A DNA stretch of 64,000 nt, from the NCBI GenBank assembly GCA_947497585.1, contig CANMHG010000003.1:248001-312000 (forward strand), written 5' to 3'. A program made the position numbers and the translations under genes. Position 1 is the stretch's first letter. Every line of letters begins with the position of its first letter. Shown in pieces: positions 6,661-16,985 of this stretch. The notes below the pieces were generated by a model. It had not been told where the DNA came from, ran no database searches, and saw nothing but the letters and a program-made list of their open reading frames with translations. The stretch is from an uncultured Bacillaceae bacterium. GTDB lineage: Bacteria; Bacillota; Bacilli; Bacillales; Bacillaceae_L.

Positions 6661-7716
6661 TCCAATAACTTCTACTTTGTTGCCATGATCCACAATCTCC
6701 ACCTTACTAACCTTCCTCAAATCCATATACTCATCGCCGACCCTCACCAAAGGCTGATTCGGCTCATTCTCATGAATAAATACAATTTCAGCAACTTCCC
6801 CATTACTTAAAAGAACTTCTTCCCGTAAATATTGCCTCATTATATATTTCACAAAAGGAACAACAATAGCCGGATTTAGTTTATTATTATTTGCTTCCTT
6901 CATTAACTCGTTTACAGCCACAAATACACTCTTCTTCGGTTGATAAACTCTTTCGGAAGTGATGGCATCATAAGCATCTGCGACAGAAATTATTTGGACA
7001 AGAAATGGTATCTCTTTTTGCTTCAACTTATTAGGGTAACCAGACCCATCAAGGCGTTCGTGATGAAGTAAGGCAGCAATTGTCACATTAAGATCTACAT
7101 TTTTTGCCTTTTTTAGTATTTCAAAGCCTTTGACTGTATGCTGTGAAATCTCTTTCCATTCGTACTCGTTCAATTTATTAGGTTTGTTTAATAATGTAGG
7201 GTGTATTGTCATTTTACCAATATCATGGAGCAAGCCCATCTGACCAAGCTTTATAATATCTTTTCTCTTTAAACCTAAAAGTTTTCCAATAATAGCTGCA
7301 ATTATCCCTACGTTCAAACAATGACGGTATGTATATTCATAAAAGTTTTTATAATTATTAATTTGATTTATAAAGCTTGTATTCTCAAGTGATTTTTCAA
7401 ATAAAGGCATGAAATCCTCAATAATTTCATGAATTGGCATTGGATTTTCAGGGTGATGATTCGTAAAAATAGATTTCATCTTCTTTAGGTTTTTATTATA
7501 CAAATCTTGAAAAGTTTCTAAGGGTTTTGATGAGACATTTTCTTCTTCATTAACATTAATATATGCACGATTTTGATAGTTTTTAAGTTGTAAAATATGC
7601 GTTTCATTAAGAATGGTTCCTTTTTTTAACAGTAAAATTCCTTGGTCAGAATAGATGTCATCTGAAAGTGTTTCTCCAACTAATTCGAATGAAACTTTCA
7701 TGCTCTTTGTTTTCAT
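6652..7716 (-). CDS. HD-GYP domain cyclic-di-GMP phosphodiesterase
   Basis: 354 residues, cytosolic, no membrane segment. An N-terminal domain of about 110 residues is followed by an HD-GYP domain (about 120-300). Metal and signature residues are all present: H132 (YRHCLNV), HDIGK at 164-168, HTVKG near 193, and HHERLDGSGYP at 218-228, then SVADAYDAITS. HD-GYP proteins hydrolyse c-di-GMP to pGpG or GMP. The start is clear, with GGGAG upstream. It converges on the riboswitch-controlled gene, which suggests that the enzyme lowers the ligand sensed next door. A C-terminal segment of about 50 residues is of unknown role. Confidence 0.9.
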   Translation of the reverse strand: MKTKSMKVSFELVGETLSDDIYSDQGILLLKKGTILNETHILQLKNYQNRAYINVNEEENVSSKPLETFQDLYNKNLKKMKSIFTNHHPENPMPIHEIIEDFMPLFEKSLENTSFINQINNYKNFYEYTYRHCLNVGIIAAIIGKLLGLKRKDIIKLGQMGLLHDIGKMTIHPTLLNKPNKLNEYEWKEISQHTVKGFEILKKAKNVDLNVTIAALLHHERLDGSGYPNKLKQKEIPFLVQIISVADAYDAITSERVYQPKKSVFVAVNELMKEANNNKLNPAIVVPFVKYIMRQYLREEVLLSNGEVAEIVFIHENEPNQPLVRVGDEYMDLRKVSKVEIVDHGNKVEVIGAP

Positions 7717-8022
7717 AATACTCCCCTAACTCTATGTCATTTCATGTATCTTTTACTTGTCTTTACATTCCAACCTTTTTAATTAAATTTTATCAAACTT
7801 TTACCATATTCGACAGTATTTTTTGACTATTTAAATTTTAAAAATAGATGTTATATGGGCTGTCGAATTTTAGCGACATTAATTAACAATTCTGTCACAC
7901 CCACCATGTTTTACCACCATAAATATAGGGTAAAATAAAGGTAGGGAGAGTAGTACAGTTCTACTAAACTCCTTAGCTTATCCAATGAAAAACAGATACA
8001 TTCCTAGCACCTGTCATAACCG

Positions 8023-8069
8023 GTGAATTCAAGTCATATACTCTTATACTTAAAATTATTTGAATTCAC
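8023..8069. repeat. inverted repeat upstream of hpf
   Basis: Perfect 10-bp arms GTGAATTCAA (8023-8032) and TTGAATTCAC (8060-8069), 27 bp apart, ending 25 bp before the sigma-B -35. Each arm contains the palindrome TGAATTCA. This could be a paired operator. The rest of 7717-8022 shows no gene. Confidence 0.5.
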
Positions 8070-8093
8070 AAAACATTCACAAAATATTTTTAG

Positions 8094-8127
8094 GTTTAAG
8101 CAGGAATAGGAGAGGGTAATGTAGAAT
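8094..8127 (+). promoter_or_regulatory. overlapping sigma-B and sigma-H promoters of hpf
   Basis: Sigma-B: GTTTAA (8094-8099), 14 bp, GGGTAA (8114-8119). Sigma-H: GCAGGAATA (8100-8108), 12 bp, GTAGAAT (8121-8127), matching RnAGGAwWW-N12-RnnGAAT. In B. subtilis hpf (yvyD) is controlled by exactly these two sigma factors. Confidence 0.8.
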
Positions 8128-8253
8128 TGTAGTAATATAGCCACAAGAAATAACTTGTTAACTCAGGTTATGTCGAAGGCTAGGCACTTTTATAGGTGCT
8201 AGTAATCCCTAATGACTAGACAGTCTGGTCGATTTAAAAGGAGGAGTTCATGT

Positions 8254-8811
8254 ATGAATTACAACGTTCGCGGTGAAAACATTGAGGTAACTCCAGCATT
8301 ACGAGAGTATGTTGAGAAAAAATTAGGCAAATTAGAACGCTATTTTGACGGTACTCCGAATGCCAATGTAAATGTAAGTCTAAAAGTCTACAATGATAAG
8401 CAATCTAAAATAGAGGTTACGATTCCAATGACTCAATTGGTGTTACGTGCAGAGGAATCTCATGATGATATGTATGCAGCGATTGACCTCGTAGTTGATA
8501 AACTAGAGCGTCAAATTCGTAAACATAAAACAAAAGTAAATCGTAAGTTCCGTGATCAAGGCGGCACTCGTGCATTCTTCGAGGCAAATGGAACAACAAC
8601 TGCTGTGGCTGCTCCTGATCTGGACGATGAAGACTTTGAATTAGTAAGAACAAAGCGTTTTAACCTGAAGCCAATGGACAGTGAAGAAGCAATCCTACAA
8701 ATGAACATGCTAGGCCATAACTTCTTCGTATTCACAAACGCATCTACTAACAACACAAATGTGGTTTACAAACGCCGTGATGGCAAGTACGGAATTATTG
8801 AACCGAATTAA
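8254..8811 (+). CDS. hpf: ribosome hibernation promoting factor, long form
   Basis: 185 residues, the length of the long-type HPF of Firmicutes. The N-terminal domain (1-about 100; MNYNVRGENIEVTPALREYVEKKLGKLERY) binds the 30S decoding region. The C-terminal domain (about 125-185; LVRTKRFNLKPMDSEEAILQMNMLGHNFFVF) dimerises two ribosomes into inactive 100S particles. I chose ATG 8254 because AAAGGAGG lies just upstream. An in-frame ATG at 8212 has no ribosome site. Expression is expected in stress and at entry to stationary phase, from the two alternative-sigma promoters. A 130-nt leader with a GCAC/GTGC hairpin precedes it. Confidence 0.95.
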   Translation: MNYNVRGENIEVTPALREYVEKKLGKLERYFDGTPNANVNVSLKVYNDKQSKIEVTIPMTQLVLRAEESHDDMYAAIDLVVDKLERQIRKHKTKVNRKFRDQGGTRAFFEANGTTTAVAAPDLDDEDFELVRTKRFNLKPMDSEEAILQMNMLGHNFFVFTNASTNNTNVVYKRRDGKYGIIEPN

Positions 8812-8816
8812 TAGGT

Positions 8817-8848
8817 AAGGGTGTAGTCATACTGGCTACACCCTTTCT
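8817..8848 (+). terminator. hpf terminator
   Basis: AAGGGTGTAG-tcatactgg-CTACACCCTT followed by TCTAC. Confidence 0.8.
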
Positions 8849-9024
8849 ACTTCCTTTTCCCGTTAAATGTTGTTCCCATTCCCTATTAATGTTAAAATTA
8901 AAGTTGATTTAATTTTATAAGATACAACCACCACATATTTACGTTCCATCAACATAAAAGAACGTAGACAGGTTATTTTTTTACATAAAAAAACTATCTA
9001 AATGAAAACAGAGGAGCGTTTTTG

Positions 9025-11529
9025 ATGCTTGGAATTTTAAATAAAGTGTTCGATCCGAATAAACGTAGCTTAAAGAAACTAGATGCTCTAGCAGCTAAAA
9101 TTGAAGAGCTGCGTCCAGAGATGGAGAAGCTGGCTGATACTGATTTTCCTTTAAAAACAGCTGAATTTAAAGGTCGCTATGAAAAAGGTGAAGCTCTAGA
9201 TAGCCTTTTAGTAGAAGCATTTGCGGTTGTCCGTGAAGCTGCAAAACGTGTATTAGGCTTACATCCATACCATGTTCAGTTAATGGGGGGAGCTGCCCTT
9301 CATGAAGGTAATATTGCTGAGATGAAAACAGGGGAAGGTAAAACATTAACTTCCACAATGCCTGTTTATTTAAACGCGCTAACTGGTAAAGGTGTTCACG
9401 TTATCACGGTCAACGAATACTTAGCAAGCCGTGATGCGAGAGAGATGGGCGAGCTATATAATTTCTTAGGTTTAACAGTAGGGTTGAACTTAAATGCTCT
9501 TTCTCGTGAGGAAAAAATTGAAGCATACCGCGCTGATATTACATATGGAACAAATAATGAGTTCGGCTTCGATTACCTTCGTGACAACATGGTCCTGTAC
9601 AAGGAACAAATGGTTCAACGTCCACTTCATTATGCAGTAATCGATGAGGTTGACTCCGTATTAATCGATGAAGCACGTACACCGTTAATCATTTCAGGTT
9701 CAGCACAAAAATCGACTTCTCTTTATATTCAAGCTAACGGATTCGTTCGTACGCTTACAAAAGAAGAAGATTATACGTATGATGAAAAATCAAAAGGTGT
9801 TCAATTAACGGATAAAGGGATAGAGAAGGCTGAGAAGGCTTTCGGTATCGAAAATCTGTTTGATATTAGCCACGTTACTTTAATTCACCACATTAACCAG
9901 GCTCTAAGAGCGAATTCAAGTATGCACCGTGATGTTGATTATGTTGTCGATGAAGGTGCAGTTGTTATCGTTGACCAATTTACCGGTCGTTTAATGAAGG
10001 GTCGTCGTTATAGTGATGGGTTACACCAAGCGATTGAAGCAAAAGAAGGCTTGGAAATTCAAAACGAAAGTATGACACTCGCAACTATTACGTTCCAGAA
10101 CTACTTCCGTATGTATGAAAAGTTATCTGGTATGACGGGTACTGCGAAAACAGAGGAAGAAGAGTTCCGTAATATTTACAATATGTACGTTGTTTCGATA
10201 CCAACGAATCGTCCAATCGCACGTGATGACCGTCCGGATTTAATTTTTAAATCAATTGATGGTAAGTTCAAGGCTGTATGTGAGGACATTGCAGAACGTC
10301 ATGGTAAAGGACAACCAGTACTTGTTGGTACAGTTGCAATTGAGACATCTGAGTTAATATCTAGATATTTAACGAAAAAAGGCATTAAGCACCATGTCTT
10401 AAATGCGAAAAATCATGAAAAAGAAGCTGAAATCATTGAAAATGCTGGTCAATACGGTGCGGTAACGATCGCAACGAACATGGCTGGTCGTGGTACTGAC
10501 ATCAAGCTTGGTGAAGGTGTAAAAGAAGTAGGTGGACTTGCGGTCATTGGTACAGAGCGTCATGAAAGTAGACGTATTGATAACCAGCTACGTGGACGTT
10601 CTGGACGTCAAGGTGACCCAGGTATTACTCAGTTCTATCTTTCAATGGAAGATGAACTGATGCGCCGCTTCGGTTCAGACAATATGAGAGGCATGATGGA
10701 GCGTCTAGGAATGGACGATACACAGCCAATCCAAAGTAAAATGGTATCAAAAGCTGTTGAGTCTGCACAAAAACGAGTTGAGGGTAATAACTTCGATGCT
10801 CGTAAGCAGCTTTTACAATATGATGATGTACTTCGTCAACAACGTGAGGTTATTTACAAACAGCGCTTTGAAGTGCTAGATTCAGATAACCTTCGTGAAG
10901 TAGTTGAGCGTATGATTCAATCTACTGTTGAGAAGAATGTAGGCATTCATACAAGCAGCGATGTACCTGAAGAGTGGGAATTAAAAGCGATTGCTGAGTT
11001 TGTAAATGGTAACCTCCTAAACGAAGGTGATATAACTGAACAGCAGTTAAAAGGTAAAGAGCCAGAAGAAATCACTGAGCTTATCCTTGCACAAGTGAAA
11101 GAGCGTTATGATGAAAAAGAAAATGAGCTATCTTCTGAACAAATGCGTGAGTTTGAGAGAGTTGTTGTTCTTCGTGCCGTTGATAGTAAATGGATGGATC
11201 ATATTGACGCAATGGATCAGCTACGTCAAGGAATTCACCTACGTGCTTACGGTCAAACAGATCCTTTACGTGAATACCAATTTGAAGGATTTGCAATGTT
11301 TGAAACAATGATTGCATCAATTGAAGAAGATGTTGCAAAATATATCATGAAAGCACAAATCCGCAACAACCTAGAACGTCAAGAGGTTGCAAAAGGTCAA
11401 GCAGTTCATCCGAAAGATGGTGACGAAAAGCCGAAGAAAAAACCGGTTAAAAAGTCTCTAGATGTTGGACGAAATGATGCTTGTATTTGTGGAAGTGGCA
11501 AGAAGTATAAAAACTGTTGTGGTCAATAA
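9025..11529 (+). CDS. secA: preprotein translocase ATPase SecA
   Basis: 834 residues. It is the motor that pushes preproteins through SecYEG at the membrane. Visible are the N-terminal [14 protein letters not shown], Walker A MKTGEGKT (about residues 101-108), the DEAD-like [13 protein letters not shown], the second motor [12 protein letters not shown] with [11 protein letters not shown], the helical scaffold, and the C-terminal zinc-binding [13 protein letters not shown]. The ATG at 9025 follows GAGGAG. The TTG one codon earlier is less likely. It occupies the same place after hpf as in B. subtilis. Confidence 0.98.
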   Translation: MLGILNKVFDPNKRSLKKLDALAAKIEELRPEMEKLADTDFPLKTAEFKGRYEKGEALDSLLVEAFAVVREAAKRVLGLHPYHVQLMGGAALHEGNIAEMKTGEGKTLTSTMPVYLNALTGKGVHVITVNEYLASRDAREMGELYNFLGLTVGLNLNALSREEKIEAYRADITYGTNNEFGFDYLRDNMVLYKEQMVQRPLHYAVIDEVDSVLIDEARTPLIISGSAQKSTSLYIQANGFVRTLTKEEDYTYDEKSKGVQLTDKGIEKAEKAFGIENLFDISHVTLIHHINQALRANSSMHRDVDYVVDEGAVVIVDQFTGRLMKGRRYSDGLHQAIEAKEGLEIQNESMTLATITFQNYFRMYEKLSGMTGTAKTEEEEFRNIYNMYVVSIPTNRPIARDDRPDLIFKSIDGKFKAVCEDIAERHGKGQPVLVGTVAIETSELISRYLTKKGIKHHVLNAKNHEKEAEIIENAGQYGAVTIATNMAGRGTDIKLGEGVKEVGGLAVIGTERHESRRIDNQLRGRSGRQGDPGITQFYLSMEDELMRRFGSDNMRGMMERLGMDDTQPIQSKMVSKAVESAQKRVEGNNFDARKQLLQYDDVLRQQREVIYKQRFEVLDSDNLREVVERMIQSTVEKNVGIHTSSDVPEEWELKAIAEFVNGNLLNEGDITEQQLKGKEPEEITELILAQVKERYDEKENELSSEQMREFERVVVLRAVDSKWMDHIDAMDQLRQGIHLRAYGQTDPLREYQFEGFAMFETMIASIEEDVAKYIMKAQIRNNLERQEVAKGQAVHPKDGDEKPKKKPVKKSLDVGRNDACICGSGKKYKNCCGQ

Positions 11530-11537
11530 AGAAATCA

Positions 11538-11566
11538 AGGTGAGAGGCTATTCTCTCACCTTTTAA
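11538..11566 (+). terminator. secA terminator
   Basis: AAGGTGAGAG-gctatt-CTCTCACCTTTT. Confidence 0.85.
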
Positions 11567-11594
11567 GATTGACATCATTCTATGAGGTGAACGT

Positions 11595-12696
11595 ATGGAA
11601 TTAGTAGAGATAAAACAAGAACTTGAAAAAATGGATAAACGTTTAAATGACTTTAGGGGGTCTCTTTGACTTAGAGGCTAAGCAAGCTCGTATCACTGAA
11701 CTTGAAGAACAAATGACAATGCCGAACTTTTGGGACAGTCAATCTGCTGCTCAGAATGTAATTAATGAATCGAATGCTTTAAAAGAATCAGTTGATCAGT
11801 TCACAGAGCTATCAGAAACCTATGAAAACCTTCAACTTACCTATGAGCTTGTAAAAGAAGAACCAGACGAAGAACTATTGGGTGAACTAATCACAGAAAT
11901 TAAAGCCCTATCAAAACAACTTAATGATTTTGAACTTCAGTTATTATTAAGTGGTGAGCATGATAAAAACAATGCCATCTTAGAACTTCACCCAGGTGCA
12001 GGTGGTACAGAGTCTCAAGATTGGGGTTCAATGCTACTTCGTATGTACACACGCTGGGCTGAGAAAAAAGGTTATAAGGTAGAGACACTAGATTACTTAC
12101 CTGGAGATGAAGCGGGTATCAAAAGTGTCACTTTATTAATTAAAGGGCACAATGCTTATGGATACTTAAAAGCAGAAAAAGGAGTTCATCGACTTGTTCG
12201 TATTTCTCCTTTCGATGCATCAGGCCGTCGACATACATCCTTTGTATCTTGTGAGGTTATGCCGGAATTCAATGATGAAATAGATATCGAGATTCGTACG
12301 GAAGATTTGAAAATTGATACGTACCGTGCAAGTGGTGCAGGTGGTCAGCATATCAATACAACCGACTCAGCTGTCCGTATAACCCATACTCCAACAAACA
12401 CAGTTGTAACCTGTCAAACAGAACGGTCTCAAATTAAAAACCGTGAACGTGCAATGAAAATGCTTCAAGCTAAGCTTTACCAATTGAAAATAGAAGAGCA
12501 AGAAGCTGAATTAGCTGAAATTCGTGGAGAACAAAAGGATATCGGTTGGGGAAGCCAAATTCGTTCTTACGTCTTCCACCCATATTCGCTAGTTAAAGAT
12601 CACCGTACAAACACTGAGGTTGGTAATACACAAAGTGTAATGGATGGTGACTTGGATCCATTTATTGATGCTTATCTGCGTTCAAAATTAAATTAA
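11595..12696 (+). CDS. prfB: peptide chain release factor 2 with programmed +1 frameshift
   Basis: RF2 ends translation at UGA and UAA. The frame opens at ATG 11595 (RBS GAGGTGA), reads 24 codons and meets an in-frame TGA at 11667-11669 in the classic slip site CTT-TGA-C. The internal Shine-Dalgarno AGGGGG sits 3 nt ahead. Slipping +1 gives ...CTT-GAC and the long frame FDLEAKQ.... This is the autoregulatory frameshift known in E. coli and B. subtilis, not a defect. In the body, the stop-codon recognition tripeptide SPF appears in [15 protein letters not shown] and the catalytic GGQ in [12 protein letters not shown]. Annotation that ignores the shift would start at 11647 or call a pseudogene. 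Confidence 0.97.
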
Positions 12697-12703
12697 ATAC
12701 TGG

Positions 12704-12738
12704 AAACCATCGAACCTATCAACTCGATGGTTTTTTTG
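12704..12738 (+). terminator. prfB terminator
   Basis: AACCATCGA-acctatcaac-TCGATGGTT followed by TTTTTT. Confidence 0.9.
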
Positions 12739-12752
12739 TATTTATTTACCAG

Positions 12753-12780
12753 TATATATAGTCAGTTAAACTGCCGATAT
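12753..12780 (+). promoter_or_regulatory. sigma-D-like promoter upstream of chemoreceptor
   Basis: Perfect sigma-D -10 GCCGATAT at 12773-12780 with TATA (one mismatch to TAAA) at 12753-12756, 16-bp spacer. Many Bacillus chemoreceptors use sigma-D. It lies about 215 bp before the start, implying a long leader. I see no structure in the rest of that leader. Confidence 0.5.
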
Positions 12781-12997
12781 ATATGATAGAAAAACCTTAG
12801 TTTCAAGATACTTTAAATGATATATTAGGATAGTAAAAAAAGTACCTTAAGTACAAAACTTAGTTTTACACTATTTACCATATAGTAATGTTGTTATCTT
12901 ATTTTTGTATAAATTCCAACTATTTTCGACAATTTATTTCTTTTGGCATAAAAATATTGTAAAATTGTACTATCATCAACCATTGGGGGAATTCTCT

Positions 12998-14491
12998 ATG
13001 TCAGAACAAGTCGATTCACTTAAACAGTTACGTTTACTAGACATTTCACGTAAAAATAAGCTAGTAACAATCGTAACATTAATTTCAGTTATTTTAGCTG
13101 TTGTAGTAGACATTGCCATTAAGCAACCGTTATCAATGATTTTAACGATTGCAATTGGTGGAGGACTATTTGTCTTAAGCTTATTTTTATTAAACTATAA
13201 GAAAATATGGATCACTAAAACCCCTTATCTTGCAATTCTTGGTCTAAGTGTAGTCATTTATTTAATCATGTTTGCTAGCCAATCACTTACAATGATACTA
13301 ATGCCGTTTTACCTATTAACAACTGCTGCTATATATAATATGCGATCTACGTTAATCACTAGTGTAGGTTTTGCCTTGTTACTTAGTGGTGGATATCTCT
13401 ATTCTTTTGGAGAAGCACTGGGATTTGATTCACGTATCTATGTTGTATACTACTTAATTTTCACAGTTATCACGTTAACTCTTATTTTCTTAAACCGAGT
13501 ATCACTCAAAATGCAGAGTGATATGAATGAATTACAACAAAAAACTCAATTGCTATTTGATCAACAGACTAAGCATGGAGAACAGTTGATTGAAGGTACC
13601 AAAACAATTAGCGAAAACATTGGTAAAGTTCGTGTTCAAAGTGAAGAACAACTTCATTCCTTCAATGAAATGAGTATTGCAGTTGGAGAAATCTCTTCAG
13701 GAATGGCTACTCAAAATGAAGCAGCTAGCACGATTACTGAATCAATTGAGAGCCTTAACCAGACTGTTGTTAAGCTAGTAAACGCTGCTAGTAATTTAGG
13801 TTCCCAAACGGACGAAGCGAATGAAGCTTCAAAAGCAGGTAGCGAAACAGTAGATACATTACTATCAAAGATTTCTGAGTTCCAAAAATCAATTGATAGC
13901 ATGTCAACAACGATGAACCAATTAGTTGAAAAGATTCATGAAACAACTGGATTTACAGACAATATCCAGGAGATTGCATCACAAACTAACTTACTTGCAC
14001 TTAATGCATCGATTGAAGCAGCACGTGCAGGTGAAAGTGGCAAAGGCTTTGCAGTAGTTGCGGAGGAAATTCGAAAACTATCAGCAGTAACGTCAAAAGC
14101 GGCAGACCGTATCTCTACAAACCTTTCACAAGTAAATGAAAGTACGAAAATTTCTAAAATACAAATGGAAGAAAATGCAAAGAAAATGGTAGAGAGCGTT
14201 GATCTTACTAAACAAACAATGGATGCCTTCTCACGTATTGATAAAACAGTGAATGACTTGAACAGCACAGTAGAACACTTTGAAGAAATTACGTCTGTCA
14301 TTGGCTCATCATCAAAAGCAATTGAAACATCGGTTGGTGACTTCGCAGCTATCATTGAAGAAACAACAGCATCATTAGAAGAAATCTCAGCATCACTTGA
14401 AAACCATAACAACCAAAACAGTCAGCTTGTCTCCTTCATCCAAAACACAGACAATGCTACAGCTAAATTGGTGGAATTAGTAAAAGAATAA
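12998..14491 (+). CDS. methyl-accepting chemotaxis protein with six-helix membrane domain
   Basis: 497 residues. Six hydrophobic segments fill residues about 20-170, joined by short loops, so there is no large extracellular sensor domain. No HAMP domain is evident. A coiled-coil signalling domain follows (about 210-497) with the conserved hairpin tip [33 protein letters not shown]. That tip binds CheA and CheW. The ATG 12998 follows GGGGGA. An upstream in-frame start at 12905 lacks a ribosome site. The membrane domain may sense a hydrophobic ligand or energy state; this is not determinable. It interrupts the B. subtilis order between prfB and yvjA. Confidence 0.9.
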   Translation: MSEQVDSLKQLRLLDISRKNKLVTIVTLISVILAVVVDIAIKQPLSMILTIAIGGGLFVLSLFLLNYKKIWITKTPYLAILGLSVVIYLIMFASQSLTMILMPFYLLTTAAIYNMRSTLITSVGFALLLSGGYLYSFGEALGFDSRIYVVYYLIFTVITLTLIFLNRVSLKMQSDMNELQQKTQLLFDQQTKHGEQLIEGTKTISENIGKVRVQSEEQLHSFNEMSIAVGEISSGMATQNEAASTITESIESLNQTVVKLVNAASNLGSQTDEANEASKAGSETVDTLLSKISEFQKSIDSMSTTMNQLVEKIHETTGFTDNIQEIASQTNLLALNASIEAARAGESGKGFAVVAEEIRKLSAVTSKAADRISTNLSQVNESTKISKIQMEENAKKMVESVDLTKQTMDAFSRIDKTVNDLNSTVEHFEEITSVIGSSSKAIETSVGDFAAIIEETTASLEEISASLENHNNQNSQLVSFIQNTDNATAKLVELVKE

Positions 14492-14497
14492 CCATTG

Positions 14498-14526
14498 AAC
14501 CTCTGATTGTATTCAGAGGTTTTTTG
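14498..14526 (+). terminator. chemoreceptor terminator
   Basis: AACCTCTGA-ttgtat-TCAGAGGTT followed by TTTTG. Confidence 0.88.
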
Positions 14527-14683
14527 TTTGGGGATGAATTCGACATATGCGTGGCATTTGCCGAATCCTCCGCATGCATCCACCCACATTGACACAAACT
14601 ATACACAAAAGCATAAATCAATCAAAATTTGTCTCATTAAGCAGACAAGAATTTTGTCGCTTTAACACGTTATACCAATGGCG

Positions 14684-14712
14684 TTTACACATTCACACAC
14701 CCGTGCTATACT
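14684..14712 (+). promoter_or_regulatory. sigma-A promoter of the YitT-family gene
   Basis: TTTACA, 17-bp spacer, TATACT. Close to consensus and 55 bp before the start codon. Confidence 0.7.
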
Positions 14713-14767
14713 CTCAAAGGTTGTATGAACAACCGTTAGTATTCGTAGTAGTTGGGGGAAATAAATT

Positions 14768-15646
14768 ATGATGATGTCAGCAAAACAAAGACGTAGAAAT
14801 AATACTTTTAATCCTAAGATTCAATTACTCAAGGAGTATATTTACATATTAATCGGCTCAGCGATTGTTGGGATTGGATTCAACTTATTTCTATTACCAA
14901 ACAGAGTTGCTTCAGGTGGAGTAAGTGGGATTAGTACAATTTTTGATTCATTATTTGGGTGGGAACCTGCCTTTGTTCAGTGGGCTTTTAACATTCCACT
15001 ATTTATAGCAGGGGTAATTTTTCTAGGAAGACAATACGGAGTTAAAACATTAATTGGAACGCTTTTTTTACCATTCGTTGTTTTCCTTACAAGAGACATG
15101 GAGCCTGCGACATTAGATCCACTATTAGGTGCCTTATTCGGTGGAGTAGTGGTAGGTATTGGCTTAGGATTAGCATTTAGAGGGAATGCTTCAACAGGTG
15201 GTACGGACTTAGCAGCGCAAATTGTGAATAAGTTCACGGGCTTATCTCTTGGTACATGTGTTGCAATTATCGATGGAATGATTGTTATAGCAGCGGCTTT
15301 TGTTTTCGACCTTGAAGGTGGTCTTTATGCTTTAATCGGGTTGTTTGCAACGAGTAAAACAATTGATTTAGTTCAAGTAGGCTTTGGATACTCGAAAATG
15401 GCTATTATTATAACGAATAAACAAGATGAAGTAAGTAAGGGAATCTTTGAAAAAATTGATAGAGGGGTTACAAGACTATCAGCAGTAGGCGGTTATACCG
15501 ATGATGAGCGTCCAATCCTCATGTGTGTAGTCGATCAAACAGAATTCACTAAATTGAAACAATTGGTTAAAAGCATTGATGCGTCTGCGTTTGTCGTGGT
15601 TATGGACGCTTCTGAGGTGTTGGGGGAGGGTTTTAAAAGAGCGTAA
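14768..15646 (+). CDS. yvjA: YitT family membrane protein (YvjA)
   Basis: 292 residues. Five to six hydrophobic helices occupy residues about 25-190 (YIYILIGSAIVGIGFNLFLLPNRVASGGVSGISTI is typical). A soluble C-terminal DUF2179 domain follows at about 205-290 (SKMAIIITNKQDEVSKGIFEKIDRGVTRL...GGYT). The family is widespread in Firmicutes, and its biochemical function is not established. Position between prfB and cccB matches B. subtilis yvjA. RBS GGGGGAA precedes the ATG. Confidence 0.88.
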   Translation: MMMSAKQRRRNNTFNPKIQLLKEYIYILIGSAIVGIGFNLFLLPNRVASGGVSGISTIFDSLFGWEPAFVQWAFNIPLFIAGVIFLGRQYGVKTLIGTLFLPFVVFLTRDMEPATLDPLLGALFGGVVVGIGLGLAFRGNASTGGTDLAAQIVNKFTGLSLGTCVAIIDGMIVIAAAFVFDLEGGLYALIGLFATSKTIDLVQVGFGYSKMAIIITNKQDEVSKGIFEKIDRGVTRLSAVGGYTDDERPILMCVVDQTEFTKLKQLVKSIDASAFVVVMDASEVLGEGFKRA

Positions 15647-15698
15647 ATTGGTTATAATAGAGATGTATTTCCAAATATTACTCTAGGGGGAGTATTGT

Positions 15699-16031
15699 GT
15701 GAAGAAAAAGCTACTTGCTTTACTATTCGGAACATCGCTTGTGCTGGCAGCATGCGGCGGTGGAGGCGATAATGCAGCTGAACCGGCTGATACTGGGGAT
15801 GCAGGCGCTACAACTGCAAACGCCGAAAAAATCTATCAACAAAGCTGTGCAGCTTGTCACGGTGGAGATTTAACTGGAGGAGCTGGACCTGCATTAAATG
15901 CTGTAGGATCTAAGTACTCTCAAGAAGAAATCGCATCAATCATCGAAAAAGGCCAAGGTATCATGCAAGGTGGTATCATTAAAGGCGAAGAAGCAACTGC
16001 TGTTGCAGCATGGTTAGCGGGTAAACAATAA
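15699..16031 (+). CDS. cccB: membrane-anchored cytochrome c551 (lipoprotein)
   Basis: 110 residues. The signal peptide ends in lipobox LVLAAC (C19), so the protein is a lipoprotein on the outer face of the membrane. A low-complexity Ala/Gly/Thr linker leads to a small class I cytochrome domain. Its heme-binding motif CAACH is near residues 51-55, and the axial methionine is probably in GIMQGG. It shuttles electrons in the respiratory chain, probably to a cytochrome c oxidase. The GTG start follows AGGGGGAG. A TATAAT lies 41 bp upstream. Order matches B. subtilis yvjA-cccB-ftsE. Confidence 0.95.
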   Translation: MKKKLLALLFGTSLVLAACGGGGDNAAEPADTGDAGATTANAEKIYQQSCAACHGGDLTGGAGPALNAVGSKYSQEEIASIIEKGQGIMQGGIIKGEEATAVAAWLAGKQ

Positions 16032-16043
16032 GGTAACCAATCG

Positions 16044-16077
16044 AAAGGGTTTCTGTTATTTGACAGAGACTCTTTTT
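16044..16077 (+). terminator. cccB terminator
   Basis: AAAGGGTTTCTGT pairs along its length, with two G-T wobbles, with ACAGAGACTCTTT, ending in TTTTTT. Confidence 0.8.
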
Positions 16078-16164
16078 TATTTGTCTAAAATGCCAACATA
16101 TGACAAAAATCCCCCCATGAAATAAAAATGTAATAATTTTGGGTCTGATTTTGGCGAAATATGA

Positions 16165-16173
16165 TGGTATAAT
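16165..16173 (+). promoter_or_regulatory. extended -10 promoter of ftsEX
   Basis: TGGTATAAT, an extended -10 with no good -35, about 125 bp before ftsE. Confidence 0.55.
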
Positions 16174-16298
16174 GAAAAAGGTGAGAAAGAATATACTATT
16201 TTGTAGAAAAGTATAATATTAGATTCGGCATTTCTGATAGAAGAATGTCGTCAAAAACATAAGGGTTTGACTATAAACTAACAATCAGGTGAATAATC

Positions 16299-16985
16299 AT
16301 GATAGAAATGCTAGATGTATATAAAAAATACCCTAACGGCGTCCTCGCAGTTAATGGGATTAGTATAAAGATAAAACAAGGTGAATTTGTATATGTTGTT
16401 GGACCAAGTGGTGCAGGTAAATCAACGTTTATCAAAATGATGTACCGTGAGGAAAAACCAACAAAAGGTGTCATTATGATTAATGGAATCAACCTTTCAA
16501 AGTTGAAGGAAAAGAAGGTTCCACTTTTACGAAGAAATATTGGAGTCGTGTTTCAAGATTTTAAACTATTACCAAAACTATCAGTATATGAAAATGTTGC
16601 CTTTGCCTTAGAGGTCATCGAAGAAAATCCACGTCATATTAAAAAGCGTGTCATGGATGTTTTAGACCTAGTTAAGTTAAAACATAAAGCAAGATTTTTA
16701 CCAGACGAGCTGTCAGGTGGAGAGCAACAACGTGTTTCAATTGCTAGATCAATTGTTAATGCACCAGGCGTAATGATTGCGGATGAGCCTACAGGAAACC
16801 TTGACCCTGAAACGTCATGGGAAATCATGAGAATTTTTGAAGAAATTAATAACCGTGGTACAACCATTGTTATGGCTACACACAACCGTGAAATTGTTAA
16901 TACAATCAAGAAGCGTGTAATTGCTGTTGAGAATGGAAAAATCGCACGTGATGAAGTTAGGGGTGATTATGGTTATGAAGTTTAG
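16299..16985 (+). CDS. ftsE: cell-division ABC transporter ATPase FtsE
   Basis: 228 residues, one ABC ATPase domain. Walker A is GPSGAGKST (about 36-44), the Q-loop is in VFQDFKLL, the signature is LSGGEQQR (about 140-147), Walker B is VMIADEPTG, and the switch His is in ATHN. With FtsX it forms a complex that transduces ATP hydrolysis to a peptidoglycan hydrolase outside the cell. It overlaps ftsX by 11 bp. ATG 16299 follows CAGGTGA. Confidence 0.97.
   Translation: MIEMLDVYKKYPNGVLAVNGISIKIKQGEFVYVVGPSGAGKSTFIKMMYREEKPTKGVIMINGINLSKLKEKKVPLLRRNIGVVFQDFKLLPKLSVYENVAFALEVIEENPRHIKKRVMDVLDLVKLKHKARFLPDELSGGEQQRVSIARSIVNAPGVMIADEPTGNLDPETSWEIMRIFEEINNRGTTIVMATHNREIVNTIKKRVIAVENGKIARDEVRGDYGYEV

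Noticed and set aside
8212..8253. N-terminal extension of HPF from ATG 8212
   Set aside because: No ribosome site there. AAAGGAGG fits ATG 8254, and homologues start at MNYN.
11595..12696. prfB as frameshifted pseudogene
   Set aside because: TGA in CTT-TGA-C with AGGGGG upstream is the conserved programmed frameshift of RF2.
13936..14412. 158-residue antisense ORF inside the chemoreceptor
   Set aside because: Shadow of the MCP coiled coil. It has no ribosome site and a biased Ser/Val/Ala composition.
14624..14657. Hairpin AAAATTTGTCT / AGACAAGAATTTT as terminator or riboswitch
   Set aside because: The stem is interrupted, there is no clean T-run, no aptamer consensus, and a good promoter follows it. 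Left unassigned.
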